DNA from: Brachynemurus nebulosus
Lineage: Eukaryota; Arthropoda; Insecta; Neuroptera; Myrmeleontidae
NCBI GenBank assembly: GCA_035578155.1
Contig: JAPWDM010000008.1
Span: 1,808,001 to 1,872,000 of the forward strand
Length of the DNA stretch: 64,000 nt
Reading direction: 5' to 3'
Shown here: positions 1-11,199 of the stretch, piece after piece
Layout: every line of letters begins with the position of its first letter
How positions within the stretch are numbered: position 1 is the stretch's first letter
The notes under the pieces: generated by a model
Database searches by the model: none
What the model saw: only the letters and a program-made list of their open reading frames with translations
Told to the model about the DNA's origin: nothing
Position numbers and translations under genes: made by a program

Positions 1-962
1 AAAATAAACTAACTGACCGATTTTGAAAATTTTTTCACTGTTACAGAGCTAAACTATTTTAGATAAATATCGATTACGTTTTGTAAGGTCCGCCTGGGTC
101 CATAGGACCCAAAAGTGTCAAAAATAAACTGCCTGATCGATTTTGAAAATTTTTTCACTGTTACACAGCTAAACTGTTTTAGATAAATATAGATTCCGTT
201 ATGTAAGATCTGCCAGGGTCCATAGGATCCAGAAGTGTCAAAAATAAACTAACTGACCGATTTTGAAAATTTTTTCACTGTTACAGAGCTAAACTATTTT
301 AGATAAATATAAATTACGTTATGTAAGGTCCACCAAGGTCCATAGAACCCAAAAGTGTCAAAAATAAACTAACTGACCGATTTTGAAAATTTTTTCACTG
401 TTACAGAGCTAAACTATTTTAGATAAAAGTATAGATGACGTTATGTAAGGTCTGCCAGGGTCCATGGGATCCAAAAGTGTCAAAAATAAACTAACCGACC
501 GATTTTAAAAATTTTTTCACTGTTACAGAGCTAAACTATTTTAGATAGACATACATTACGTTATTTAGGGTCCGCCAGGGTCCATGGGACCCAAAAGTGG
601 TAAAAATAAACTAACCGTCCGATTTTGAAAATTTTTTCACTGTTACAGAGCTAAACTATTTTAGATAAATATAGATTACGTTATGTAAAGTCTGCCAGGG
701 TCCATCGGATCCAAAAGTGTCAAAAATAAACTAACCGACCGATTTTGAAATTTTTTTCACTGTTGGGGAGCTAAGCCATTTTAGATACACATAGATTACG
801 TTATGTAAGGTCTGAAGTGTCAGTAGGACCTAAAAGTGACAAAAATAAAATAACTGACCGATTTTGAAACTTTTTTACTATTACCGAGGTAAACTATTTT
901 AGATAGGTACAGGTTGTGTTATCTGAGATCCACAACTGTCCTGCGGATGCAAATGCGGCGTA
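1..962. repeat. satellite-like tandem array, about 120-bp unit
   Basis: Eight head-to-tail copies start near 1, 121, 241, 361, 483, 603, 723 and 843. Each copy runs from an AAAATAAACTAACTGACCGA-like start, through TTTTTTCACTGTTACAGAGC, to GGGTCCATAGGACCC and AAAAGTGTCA. Copies differ by point changes and 1-2 bp indels. The last copy breaks down near a TA microsatellite. The array starts at base 1, so it extends beyond the window. No coding potential is seen. Confidence 0.93.
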
Positions 963-985
963 GAATGCTACACAGCGGGTTTTGA

Positions 986-1059
<74 letters not shown>
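986..1059. repeat. (TA)n microsatellite
   Basis: An uninterrupted TA run of about 70 bp lies inside a decaying copy of the 120-bp repeat. Confidence 0.97.
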
Positions 1060-1060
<1 letters not shown>

Positions 1061-1880
1061 CATAAAGTCCGCCTAGAATATACGGTCGAGCTGATTTTTT
1101 AATGAGGTCCACCGGGATCTTGCAGATCCGAAAACGCCAGTAATAAGCTATCGAACCGATGCTTAAAAATTTCTCACTGCTAGAGAACTAAATTATTTTA
1201 GATGGATACAACTATGCTGCACAAAATTCGTTCGGGTTCTTGGGTCCCCAAAAATACCAAAACTAATTACCCAACCGATTTTAAAAATTCTTTTACTCTT
1301 AGAAAGCTAAACTATTTTAAATAGGTACAGGTCTTAGATGAGATCCGCCAGTGCCCAAGATTTGGAAATTCGCTATGTTATGCAGATGCTGCGACAGGGG
1401 TATTTTAGAAATAGGGTAGATATTATGTAGTACCGAACATGGCATGCATTTGTATTGAAATATTACTATGTTCTACCAACTAAAATTTTTCTATAAAAAT
1501 ATATGTTGTAGAGTACTAAGAGGCAAATTATTGAACAAAAAATGGTGGGTGTCCCTAACGCCTAAGTGCCAAAAACAAATTTTCTTAAATTTAAAAATTT
1601 AAAAATATTAGTATAATAAAGGGATATAACGTTAATTTTTTTTCATTACTTCGTCTAAGGTGGGTACACAATATATATTAAACTCAAATAAATCGGTTCA
1701 GTAATTTCGTCAAAAAAAATTTTTTTTGAAAATTTTTGTCTGTTTGTGTATTCGAAAACTATTAGCCTCAGAGGGTTGAAATTTGGCAGGAATGTATCTG
1801 GGGCTAAGAAGTATTATTTCCTATAAGCACAATAAATTTTGCGTCAAGGGCCGTTTTCCCTATCTTACCCGGCTATGCCC
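1060..1880. other. decayed satellite copies and dispersed repeat; no gene
   Basis: Diverged copies of the 120-bp unit are visible to about 1340 (CTAAATTATTTTAGAT and similar phrases). From about 1690 there is a TTTTTGTCTGTTTGTGTATTCG phrase of the kind seen in dispersed repeats elsewhere in the window. No coding region or RNA is supported. Confidence 0.6.
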
Positions 1881-2471
1881 TTTAAGGAGAAGTACGTAAA
1901 ATCGGAAGATCAGAAGCGTCAGTAAACTTTTATTTGAGGGGTTGATAAATATTATTTATTATATAAACAAGTACATAAATAAGTCAGTACGCTTCAAAAA
2001 GTGATCGAACACTCTCACTCAGGGGGGAGGGTGTCAACACTTTTGACACCGCACTGTACTTAATGTTGTGGTAAACTGCCGCGTCAAAAGTGTGGGCACC
2101 CCCCCCTCGGGGTTAAGGTGTTCGATCACTTTTTGAAGTGTACTGTTCTTATTTAAGCGCGCGCGTGTTGGGTCAAGTGTCAAGATTTGTAAGTCCACAA
2201 AATAAGTACAGTACACTTCAAAAAGTGATCGGGCACCTTAACCGGGGGTGCCCACACTTTTGACACGGCAGTGTGCCACAACATTAAGTACAGTGCGGCG
2301 TCAAAAGTGTGGGCACCCCCTGGTTTAGAGTGTTCGATCACTTTTTGACGCGTACTATACTTATTTATATATAATATGTACTTGTATATATAATAAATAA
2401 TATTTACCAACCCCTCAAATAAAAGTTTACCGACGCTCCTGATCTTCCGATTTTACGTACTTCCCCTTAAA
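1881..2471. mobile_element. foldback (long inverted repeat) element
   Basis: Outer arms of about 90 bp pair 1881 onward (TTTAAGGAGAAGTACGTAAA) with the reverse complement of the segment ending at 2471 (TTTACGTACTTCCCCTTAAA). Inside, several copies of CTTCAAAAAGTGATCG and CGTCAAAAGTGTGGGCACCC alternate in opposite orientations, making nested stems. No transposase is present. The small open frames within it are by-products of the palindrome. Confidence 0.82.
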
Positions 2472-3946
2472 TTTGCACCGACCACTACGTACCATTGGAT
2501 TTTTTGTGTACAGCACCTGTGAACTGTAGTGTCAGATAGTTGTATCTTGGCCAAGTACGAGGGTATGCTGATAAAAATGTTACTTATTTCAAAAAATAAT
2601 TTTACACAAACTCGTATACCATATACCAGGTTTTGTCAGAAAACTATCAGAAAAAATGTAGTTTCGAGAAAAACGCGTTTAAAATTTAAGTTACTGGTTC
2701 TACTATCGGAATATGCAAAAAAAAAAAATCGATTTATTTCACAAACTCGTATATTGAAAAAAAAAGTGGGCAGCAGACTCGTATTTACTAAAAACATCGA
2801 TAGCTTGTAATTTAAAACATTTAAATGTCTACTTCATGTCTACATAGGTAGCAAACATCAAAAAGTGTAACATATATAAATCTTAAATTCATAGTGATGA
2901 AAATACAGTATTTAATATGTTTTTTGTGTTTCCTGAAAACTGTGATTTTTGATATACGAGTTAGAGACAGAAAAGGCGCGATATATGGTATAGTTGAAAG
3001 ATTTTGATCGGAGAGACCTTTCTCCTCTCACGCAGAATTTTAAAAATGGAATGGGTAAAACGCACATCTAAAATTTAATTGGTTAAAAGATGTAAGAGCT
3101 TGTATTAAATACGAAAAGTGAAACAAGTATAATAAATACAAGTTTTTAATAACTGACTAGCCTTTTCTTATATAATATAGAGATTTAAGGGGTATTATAA
3201 AAAAATATTTATTAGTAGATGAGTTTTTTTCTGTTTTCGTTTAATACACTAACCATCTATTTTCTCTTCCTTTTTTTAAAAAAATATGACACTTTTATAA
3301 CTGTGTTGTTAAAAATTGAATAAAACTGCGACACTCAAACAACTGATTCATAGGAGTAGAGAAAATATAAAGAAATATATTTTTTTTTTAGGAACATTTT
3401 ATTAAATAGAAGTGTAATATCAATTTAACGTAGTTGCTCTGAGATACAAAAGTATATCTCAGCAAAAAAATTTCTTTTATCAAAAAATTAAATAATGTAT
3501 TAATATTCTTCAGTTATTATATTTGTATATCACTTGTCTTTTTTTTTTTATTTTTAATTTCCGCGCCCTTACGTTGTAACAATTTTAAAATAAATGTTGA
3601 AAAAGCGTTGTAAAAAGTTGTAAAATGATGTTTTTAAGTTATATTTCAAAAACGGCGTGGTCAATAACTTTTATTTCTTATTATATATGGTTTGTAATTT
3701 TGTATTAAATAATATTAAATTTTTATCAAATTCCTTTGACACGTTTTCATTTTATTAAAAACAAAAAAAAAAAAAAAATGGTGTTTTCCCATAAGAGCCC
3801 ATGTTAAAATTACAAAACTTTGAAGTCGTTTTTCTTAAAATTGGGGTGGTCATTTTTTTTTTTTCGGTAAGGGCTCGTATTATTGGTATTGGATTAAACA
3901 AACATCTAGAGAAGTTTCGTTAAATTCCTTTGAAAAAACCGTTTTA
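2472..3946. other. AT-rich intergenic region, no gene recognised
   Basis: Very AT-rich with many homopolymer runs. A 93-codon open frame at 2529-2810 has no ATG start, is low in complexity and resembles no family. Nothing else is supported. Confidence 0.5.
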
Positions 3947-6045
3947 TCGACCAACTACCTTAAAAAAATTTATTTCTGGGTTGTTGAGGTTATGCGATGG
4001 CAAAAGTAACTACCTTTAACGAACTGTATATTAAAATCTTAACGATTAATAGCCGAAATATTGCAATAGAAACACACTTACCATTTTTTCCTCCTTGAAA
4101 TTCCAAACTTAAGAATGTAATTCACTTTCACAACTGTATTTTACTAAAAGTTTAAAATTTTACACGAATAAAAAAAATATTTTAAGAAGACTTACACACT
4201 AAACTAACTATATTTTGTAATTACACTATTTCAATTCAAATCTATATCACAATCAAAACCAAAATCGTCTGTACAGTCACTGTCATCGTCGCCCAAAGAT
4301 ATTATAAAGCGATCACTTAATTCATCGGTAATATGTTTACGTTTTATATATTCTTGTTCAACCTTTTCGCAATGTTGACATATTTGAACCCACTCATCTA
4401 GTGTGATATTTTCGAACTTAGTTGCTGCCAATTTTTGAACATCACTCAATTTAAATGTGGTGTTATGACTAGCCACCCAGTTTTTAACTGTAGCCCATAT
4501 TTTTTCAATTGGGTTCAACTCGGGATGATAGGGCGGTAGTCTCAGTACATTATGACCATATTTTGAAACAATTTTATCAATGCTGTACTTTTTCCATTGG
4601 GGTTTATTTATTTTAATAAGTTCATATAACTCTGGTTTCGTCATCCCAGATTCAAAAAATAACTGCCTTTCGGAAAGCCACTGAATCATTTCCCCCTTCC
4701 TTGAATTCATCGTAGGATGGTTTTCTTCAGTCTTGTTATGGTAAGAGGCGTTATCAACAACTATAACCGAACGCGGTGGTAAATTCGGCACTAATTTCTC
4801 TTCCAACCATTTTGAAAAATTTTCAAAGTTCATGTCATCATGGTAGTCTCCCGTTTTACTTCCCGAAATAAACATCAATAAACTGTTGGGAATAAATCCC
4901 ATTTTTCCACCGGCATTAACTATAATTAAGCGACGACCCTTCGAAATTGGTTTTTTCAGTCCTAAATTCGATCTATCTGTCCACTCAAATGGAGTAGTAT
5001 GACTTGCATTGATATAAGTCTCGTCAATATAAACAATTGGACGACCCTCGTTTCGATATGATTTTATTTGGCGTAGAAAAGCGATTCTTTTATTTCTTAT
5101 TTCATCCCTTTCTAATAAAAGCTGTCTATTGTCGATTGTTTTCCGCCAAGAAAATCCTAGCTTTTTTACCACTGTCCGAAACGAATCAATTCCCCTGGTG
5201 AAACTAATATCGTCTTTAATTTTTTCATGAACAGATTTTATTGTCGGCCTACATCCATCTGTTCTATTAAAATTATGTATAGTTCTCCGTATAGTTTCTT
5301 CAGTAAAAGAATCCACCGTAGTTTTGGGTTTTAATTTTTTTATATTTTTTCTTGGCGACCGCAATACACCAGTTTTTTCTTTTTCTTGTACAATTCTATG
5401 AATTGTGCTCACTGGTACATTCACAGCTTTTGAAGTTTTTAGCACAAAGTTTTTTACTGAAGAACTATTCTCGGCTTCAGTTTTAAAAAAACTGTACACA
5501 TTATAAATGATCTCCTTAGCTTGCGAGTGCAGTATTTTCTTAGGAACTTTGGGCTAAAAGATATTTTAAAAAATTCAATTAAAATTTATGACCAGATCCA
5601 ATGGTGCTGTTAATACTTACATTTTCATCAATATTTTGATTTGATGAATCAGTAATTGATTCCGACATTTCCATAATTATTACACAAAATATGAAAATTA
5701 AAAAATTAAGAAATATATAAACAGCTTAAAATTAATAAAAGTATTAGCTCAAAATAAAACTGAACACTAAATTGAATTTTAATAGTTAAATTCTGTATGA
5801 ATACACTGAATATTACACAGAAACTAAATTGTAATTTTTAGCAAAAAAATTTCTAATGGTAGTTTTTGAAAGTAATTCAAATTATTTTAAAATAATTCTG
5901 TAAGATGCAAAGACACCGACACCGCAGGGGAGGCAAATTTTAATTATTTCATATCTAAGAACTTTAGGTAAATAAGGTAAATAAAGTTATGCAATAAAAT
6001 TTTTCAAAAAAACCCAGAAATAAATTGTAGGAAGTAGTTGAGCAA
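3947..6045 (-). mobile_element. IS630/Tc1-mariner-type DNA transposon with TIRs and TA target site
   Basis: Imperfect terminal inverted repeats of about 40 bp flank the transposase gene. The left end (3947-3982) contains CCAACTACC and ATTTATTTCTGGGTT. The right end (6011-6045) contains AACCCAGAAATAAAT and AGTAGTTGAGC in reverse orientation. TA dinucleotides sit just outside at 3945-3946 and 6046-6047, as expected for this superfamily. The element is about 2.1 kb and carries one spliced transposase gene on the minus strand. Confidence 0.75.
4231..5674 (-). CDS. two-exon DDE transposase with DD82E spacing (IS630/Tc1-mariner superfamily)
   Basis: The gene is read as two minus-strand exons: 5674-5621 (MEMSESITDSSNQNIDEN) and 5553-4231. 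A 67-bp intron separates them, with donor GTAAGT right after codon 18 and acceptor TATCTTTTAG. Without splicing, exon 2 has an in-frame TAG directly upstream and no suitable ATG, so the intron is needed. The spliced protein is about 458 aa. An N-terminal helix-turn-helix region (near VPVSTIHRIV) is followed by the DDE catalytic domain: D195 in VYIDETYIN, D285 in VVDNASYHN and E368 in HPELNPIEKIW. The D-to-E gap is 82 residues, much longer than the 34 of Tc1. An acidic C-terminus ends the protein. From memory, a DD82E family called Sailor has been described; the assignment rests on spacing only. No frameshift or premature stop is seen, so the gene may be intact. Confidence 0.88.
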
Positions 6046-6112
6046 TAAAATAATTTATTACCCTGTTTCTGTAGAAATTTAACAAAAATTGAAAAAACTC
6101 ATGATAACAGCC

Positions 6113-7036
6113 GTGTTCCGATATATACTGCCAGTACTGGAAACACGGTTGATTACGACGTCACGCCAGTACACTGGCAAGAGCGTTCCATTTTAAATTG
6201 TCATATTTCAGTGTACTATCAATCATGAATAACGGAACAAATCTACAGTATACTGGTTACTCCACTACTGTGAGTGCCTTACCTCTGTGAAACCAGTGCT
6301 TACAGTAAAAAAATGGCGTCCATCAATGACGTCATGCAGACGTCATGAATGTTTTAAGCACTGTGACAGAGCACTGGCGACATATTACGGAACGGATGAC
6401 ACTACTGTTGCAGTACTCACAGTGTATATCGGAACACGCCTAACAATAGGTAATTTATTATTCTTATGATAAACATGTTAAATATAATCTTTTGTCAAAT
6501 ATTCTAAAAACAAAAATGAGAAAGACGAGAACATTTAATAAAATATTATTAGATAAAAAAATTAATAAATAAGAATTTGATTTAACTTCAAAATCAATAT
6601 TTTAGCTTATTATTGACAATATATGTACATTGTGCACATAACTGGCCCACTGATTGGTAACCACAGATACAATGTTTAGTGTACATTGCATACATTGGTT
6701 GAGGCGTACGAAATTTAATGCGGACGAATACGCATGAAACGGACGAACGTTCCAAGCAGCTGTGAAGCAATACATCCTCGTCCATTGAAAACGTCTCTCT
6801 CAATGGACGAGGATGTATTGCTTCACAGCTGTTTGGATCATTCGTCCGTTTCATGCGTATTCGTCTGAATTAAATTACGCACGACTACGCATCCAATGGA
6901 CGACCAGCCTATAAGTGTCAAAGTTACGACAACGCATGGCCAGGCTGGCCAGTGTATTTCGGAACGATTCACCAGCATGGCGTCGACTTATGACGTCATT
7001 CACACTGGCCAGTATGCTGGATTATATTTCGGAACA
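6113..7036. mobile_element. non-autonomous inverted-repeat element upstream of gene 1
   Basis: The left end GTGTTCCGATATATACTG and right end TATATTTCGGAACACAC are inverted. Further inverted copies of the CGGAAC(A) motif occur inside, for example 6420-6438, which pairs with 6113-6131 and may delimit a 325-bp inner unit. The right half repeats ACTGGCCAGTRT and GACGTCAT motifs. No transposase is present. The right end lies about 125 bp before the gene 1 start codon, so it may supply part of that gene's promoter region. Confidence 0.6.
6704..6882. repeat. hairpin with about 80-bp arms
   Basis: The left arm (CGGACGAATACGCATGAAAC, then CAGCTGTGAAGCAATACATC) is mirrored by the right arm (GATGTATTGCTTCACAGCTG, then GTTTCATGCGTATTCGTC). 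The tip lies near 6792. It looks like a small foldback MITE nested in the larger element. Confidence 0.85.
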
Positions 7037-7160
7037 CACGCATAATCTATCTGTCTATCTCATTTATGGTTACACACACACACACCACCGTTCAGAATTG
7101 AAAATTGTCAAACTCTCAAAAACGTTAGAATTATTTTTTTGGAGAAAAAAAGAAAAAAAA

Positions 7161-8849
7161 ATGGAAAATAAAGGGTGCACATCAAAAGTTGATGCATATA
7201 CAATTGAAATAAAAAAGGAGGAAAATTTGCAGAATGTAGACAATTCATTTTTAAATAAAACAAAAACGGAAGTACCGGAACCTTCATGTTATGGAAATGA
7301 AATAAAATTGGAACTGGAAGAAAACAATTATGATAATTTATTAAATTTGAAAAGTTTACATACCGAAATTAAGTTAGAAGATGATGAAACGGGTACATTG
7401 GAAGAAAATAGTGATTTATCAGGTGAAAGTTGTGAAAATTTAACAAATATCGACAGTGGAACTGAACAAGGTTGTGTAAAGAATTATGAAAAAAGTCAAA
7501 CTAGTGAAAGGCCATTCGAATGTAATATTTGTTTTAAAAAATTTTCTCGGTTGGGCAATTTAAAAATACATGAAAGAACACATACAGGAGAGAAACCATT
7601 CAAATGTGATATATGTTCCAGAACTTTTTCCACGTCAGGTAATTTACAAAGACATGAAACAATACATACGGGTGAAAAACCATTCAAATGTGATGTATGT
7701 TTTAAAACATTTTCTCAGTCGTACGATTTAAAGACACATAAAAGAGTACACACAGGCGAAAAACCATTCAAATGTGATGTATGTAGTAAAACATTTTCTG
7801 ACCCAGCTGCTTTACGGAGACATAAAAGAACACATACAGGAGAGAAACCATTCAAATGTGATATATGTTCCAGAACTTTTTCCACGTCAGGTAATTTACA
7901 AAGACATGAAACAACACATACGGGTGAAAAACCATTCAAATGTGATGTATGTTTTAAAACATTTTCTCAGTCGTACGAATTAAAGACACATAAAAGAGTA
8001 CACACAGGCGAAAAACCATTCAAATGTGATGTATGTTTTAAAACATTTTCTCAGTCGTACGAATTAAAGACACATAAAAGAGTACACACAGGCGAAAAAC
8101 CATTCAAATGTGATATATGTAGTAAAACATTTTCTGACCCAGCTGCTTTATGGAAACATAAAAGAACACATACAGGAGAGAAACCATTTAAATGTAGCAT
8201 ATGTTTTAAAACATTTTTGCAATTAAGCAATTTGAATGATCATAAAAGAACACATACAGGGGAGAAACCATTCAAATGTAACACATGTTTTAAAACATTT
8301 TCTCAATTGGGCAGTTTGAAATCACATCAAAGACTACATACGGGTGAAAAACCATTCAAATGCAATACATGTTTGAAAACATTTTCTACGTCAGCTAATT
8401 TAAAAACACATGAAAGAACACATACAGGGGAAAAACCATTTAAGTGTAACATATGTTTTAAAACATTTTCTCACTCCGGTAGTTTAAAATTACATGAAAC
8501 AATACACACGGGAGAAAAACCATTTAAATGTGAGATATGTAATAAAACATTGTCTCATTCAAGTAGTTTAAAGGATCATAAAAGAATACATACGGGAAAA
8601 AAACCATTCAAATGCGATATATGTAGTAAAACATTTTCTCTAGCACATCATTTAAAAATACATGAAAGAACACATACAGGACAAAAACCATTCAAATGTG
8701 ATGTATGTTTTAAAACATTTTCTCAGTCAGGTAATTTGAAGGATCATGAAAGAATACACACAGGAGAAAAACCATTTAAATGTGATACATGTAGTAAAAC
8801 ATTTTCACAGTCAAGTCATTTGAAGCGACACGTCAAAAAACATTTTTAG
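7161..8849 (+). CDS. C2H2 poly-zinc-finger protein, 16 fingers (gene 1, subfamily A)
   Basis: Predicted 562-aa nuclear DNA-binding protein. The ATG at 7161 is chosen because it starts the N-terminus shared with genes 2 and 3 ([14 protein letters not shown]). The frame stays open further upstream only through transposon sequence. Residues 1-118 are acidic and unstructured-looking, with psi-K-x-E motifs IKKE (17-20), IKLE (48-51) and IKLE (70-73), the last followed by DDE. No KRAB, ZAD or BTB domain is visible. Sixteen C-x2-C-x12-H-x3-H fingers of 28 residues follow from residue 119, joined by HTGEKP linkers; all keep their zinc ligands. Fingers 6 and 7 are identical and the finger 2 type recurs as finger 5, so the array grew by internal duplication. 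The ligands and linkers suggest a working sequence-specific binder. The target is unknown. Confidence 0.93.
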   Translation: MENKGCTSKVDAYTIEIKKEENLQNVDNSFLNKTKTEVPEPSCYGNEIKLELEENNYDNLLNLKSLHTEIKLEDDETGTLEENSDLSGESCENLTNIDSGTEQGCVKNYEKSQTSERPFECNICFKKFSRLGNLKIHERTHTGEKPFKCDICSRTFSTSGNLQRHETIHTGEKPFKCDVCFKTFSQSYDLKTHKRVHTGEKPFKCDVCSKTFSDPAALRRHKRTHTGEKPFKCDICSRTFSTSGNLQRHETTHTGEKPFKCDVCFKTFSQSYELKTHKRVHTGEKPFKCDVCFKTFSQSYELKTHKRVHTGEKPFKCDICSKTFSDPAALWKHKRTHTGEKPFKCSICFKTFLQLSNLNDHKRTHTGEKPFKCNTCFKTFSQLGSLKSHQRLHTGEKPFKCNTCLKTFSTSANLKTHERTHTGEKPFKCNICFKTFSHSGSLKLHETIHTGEKPFKCEICNKTLSHSSSLKDHKRIHTGKKPFKCDICSKTFSLAHHLKIHERTHTGQKPFKCDVCFKTFSQSGNLKDHERIHTGEKPFKCDTCSKTFSQSSHLKRHVKKHF

Positions 8850-9406
8850 AAAAATAGTAACATATTTATATTTTTATTGGTATCTTTCTCGTTGTTTGTT
8901 TTTTAATTTCTTTTGTTGTTTTATATTTTAAAAGTAACTTGTATGTGGTATATATACATATTAACGTCTTTCATTTGACGTTTTATGACGTTAATGACCG
9001 TCAAAGTGTTAAATACATTTATAAGAATACATTTTTTCAAACAAGTAATTTGTATTATTTCATCATTAGCGGCTCCGTTCTTACAAAAATTTTAAAAATA
9101 AATTATTTAAATTGCGTACATTCTGTCAAGTTTCATTACTTAGCAACGCTATTTAATTTAAATTTCGCTTGCTGATTTGTGATGTTCTATAAATTATGTT
9201 TGCTGATTGGTTTAAAGACGGAAGTAAAAGTATTTTTGGTCCCTTTAGACTGGATGCGCCACTGACTAAATTAATTAAATTATAATAATTGAAAAAATGT
9301 TCTCCTGCAGGTTTGGTTGGCACTAATATTTTAAACGGTTTAAATTAAAAGAAAAACATGTTTAAATAATTTACTGTTGAGAGGTTTACTTTGTGAAATT
9401 TCATTT
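8850..9406. other. 3' flank of gene 1
   Basis: No coding region is supported. An AATAAA at about 9098-9103 (AAAAATAAATTATTT) could be the polyadenylation signal of gene 1. Phrases near 9385-9405 resemble the 3' flanks of genes 5-7 (GTTTACTTTGTGAAA), which supports common ancestry of the gene units. Confidence 0.5.
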
Positions 9407-10303
9407 TAAATATTAAAAATATTTAAAGTTTTAATTACTTTGTCAATTTCACTAGAATTGAGTAGAATTTACTAAACGCGTTTTCAATCTCGCGATCATC
9501 ATCAGAGTAATTGAAGAAATGTATGTGGGAGTGTAATAAATACTCTTAAAAATGAATTTGGGAAAAACCCGTCATTATACTATTTCATATGAAATAGGCT
9601 GTACCATAACGTACCTGATAAACCAGTTTTGAATAATAGAGATAATTATTTTTATCTGTGTAAGGTAAAATTTTTTAACCAATATGTTTAAGAATAAAGG
9701 AGGGGTGTCCAAAATGTTAAAGTTGCTGAAAATTATATTTTTTTTTTTTTTTTTTTCGTTTAGAAGTTCAGTTTTAATAAAGGTGAATTATTTAGGTCGT
9801 TTTGATCATTTAAAACCTCCACTTGTGGGTCACTGTTCAATCTATTAATTTCAAGAGCTCTTGAAATTAATAGATTGAACAGTGACCCACAAGTGGAGGT
9901 TTTAAATGATCAAAACGACCTAAATAATTCACCTTTATTAAAACTGAACTTCTAAACGAAAAAAAAAAAAAATATAATTTTCAGCAACTTTAACATTTTG
10001 GACACCCCTCCTTTATTCTTAAACATATTGGTTAAAAATTTTTACCTTACACAGATAAAAATAATTATCTCTATTATTCAAAACTGGTTTATCAGGTACG
10101 TTATGGTACAGCCTATTTCATATGAAATAGTATAATGACGGGTTTTTCCCAAATTCATTTTTAAGAGTATTTATTACACTCCCACATACATTTCTTCAAT
10201 TACTCTGATGATGATCGCGAGATTGAAAACGCGTTTAGTAAATTCTACTCAATTCTAGTGAAATTGACAAAGTAATTAAAACTTTAAATATTTTTAATAT
10301 TTA
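9407..10303. mobile_element. near-perfect 0.9-kb palindrome (foldback element)
   Basis: Two arms of about 450 bp meet at AAGAGCTCTT (centre between 9857 and 9858) with no spacer. The arms appear identical except for homopolymer lengths and a few bases: TTTGTCAATTTCACTAGAAT on the left pairs with ATTCTAGTGAAATTGACAAA on the right. No open reading frame of note is present. If transcribed it would make one long hairpin RNA. The high arm identity implies a recent origin or active homogenisation. Confidence 0.95.
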
Positions 10304-11199
10304 AAAACATGTTTGTTTTCGTTTTGATTTTGATTTTAAAAAATTACGTATTAGTAGGTAGTCTATTGAATAAAAAAAAGTAAAACCTTATTAAGTAGTT
10401 ACATGCAGAGAAGTGAATACTTTTAAGTATAAAGTATTATTTCATTTTATTTGAATAAAAAGTACCTTTTACTTAAAAGTAAATACTGTTAAAAAATTGA
10501 AACATTTATGTATTTAATTATAAGTATTAACTTTTACTCGTGAGTAAACACTTGATTTAGGAGAATTATAATGTATAACAGACGCCAAATTTTTAATTGA
10601 TTTAAATCATTACTTGTTTTTATTCAGCTAAAAAGAAGTATTTGTCAGTTGCAGTGACTACAGATACCATACAAATCATGTGTAAACGGCCGTGCAACTA
10701 GTGTAAACTTTACAGACATGCAAACTTAAAAGTGGCGCCAGCAAATCATTGCAAATGTAAACCCGTTATTAGTAATGAATTTTTACAAACTTACCATATA
10801 CTTTAAAGTTTAAAGTACATAATTTAGAAACAAATCTTACCATTTCCAAGATATTTAAGAAAATTGAAAAAAACCCAAATTTTCAGGAGTGAGTTTTACC
10901 CCCCTTAAACCACTTATGGGCACGAACGAAATATGGCTCGCGATTAGTTTTAACAGTTTTAATAAGATGTACAATCCACCAATGTTTCAAAAATTTTTGA
11001 GAGATACAGTTGCATACCTTTCTTTGTTAGTTTTCAAATTTTCCCACTATTTTATCACTACCAGAAGCACTGGTACCAACATACGCAACATACATAATTT
11101 ATCTAATTAATCTATGGTTAAACATAACGTTCAGACTCGAAAATTGTCAAAATCTCAAAACGATAGAATTATTTTTTTGGAGAAAAAAAAGAAAAGAAA
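10304..11199. other. intergenic region upstream of gene 2, with a dispersed repeat
   Basis: The segment 10841-11018 (ATTTCCAAGATAT to TTTTTGAGAGATAC) recurs at 23533-23710, so it is a dispersed repeat. The open frame 10889-11110 lies in that repeat and is not a gene. The last ~90 bases before 11200 (GAAAATTGTCAAAATCTC to GGAGAAAAAAAAG) match the gene 1 leader and are probably the 5' untranslated region. Confidence 0.6.

Noticed and set aside
894..1112. Open frame dominated by alternating Tyr-Ile
   Set aside because: It is the translation of a TA microsatellite. The same applies to frames at 35589-36161 and 53268-53540.
2529..2810. 93-codon open frame rich in Lys and Arg
   Set aside because: No ATG start, low complexity, AT-driven composition and no recognisable domain.
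7496..7939. Antisense frames over zinc-finger arrays ([13 protein letters not shown] peptides), also in genes 3, 6 and 7
   Set aside because: They recur with the 84-bp finger period and are the antisense reading of the TGEKPF linker. The sense strand has the full gene.
7560..8830. CRISPR-like regular repeats
   Set aside because: The 84-bp periodicity encodes zinc fingers in frame. The genome is eukaryotic and there are no short repeats with unique spacers.
10889..11110. 73-codon open frame
   Set aside because: It lies in a dispersed repeat that recurs at 23533-23710 without keeping the frame.
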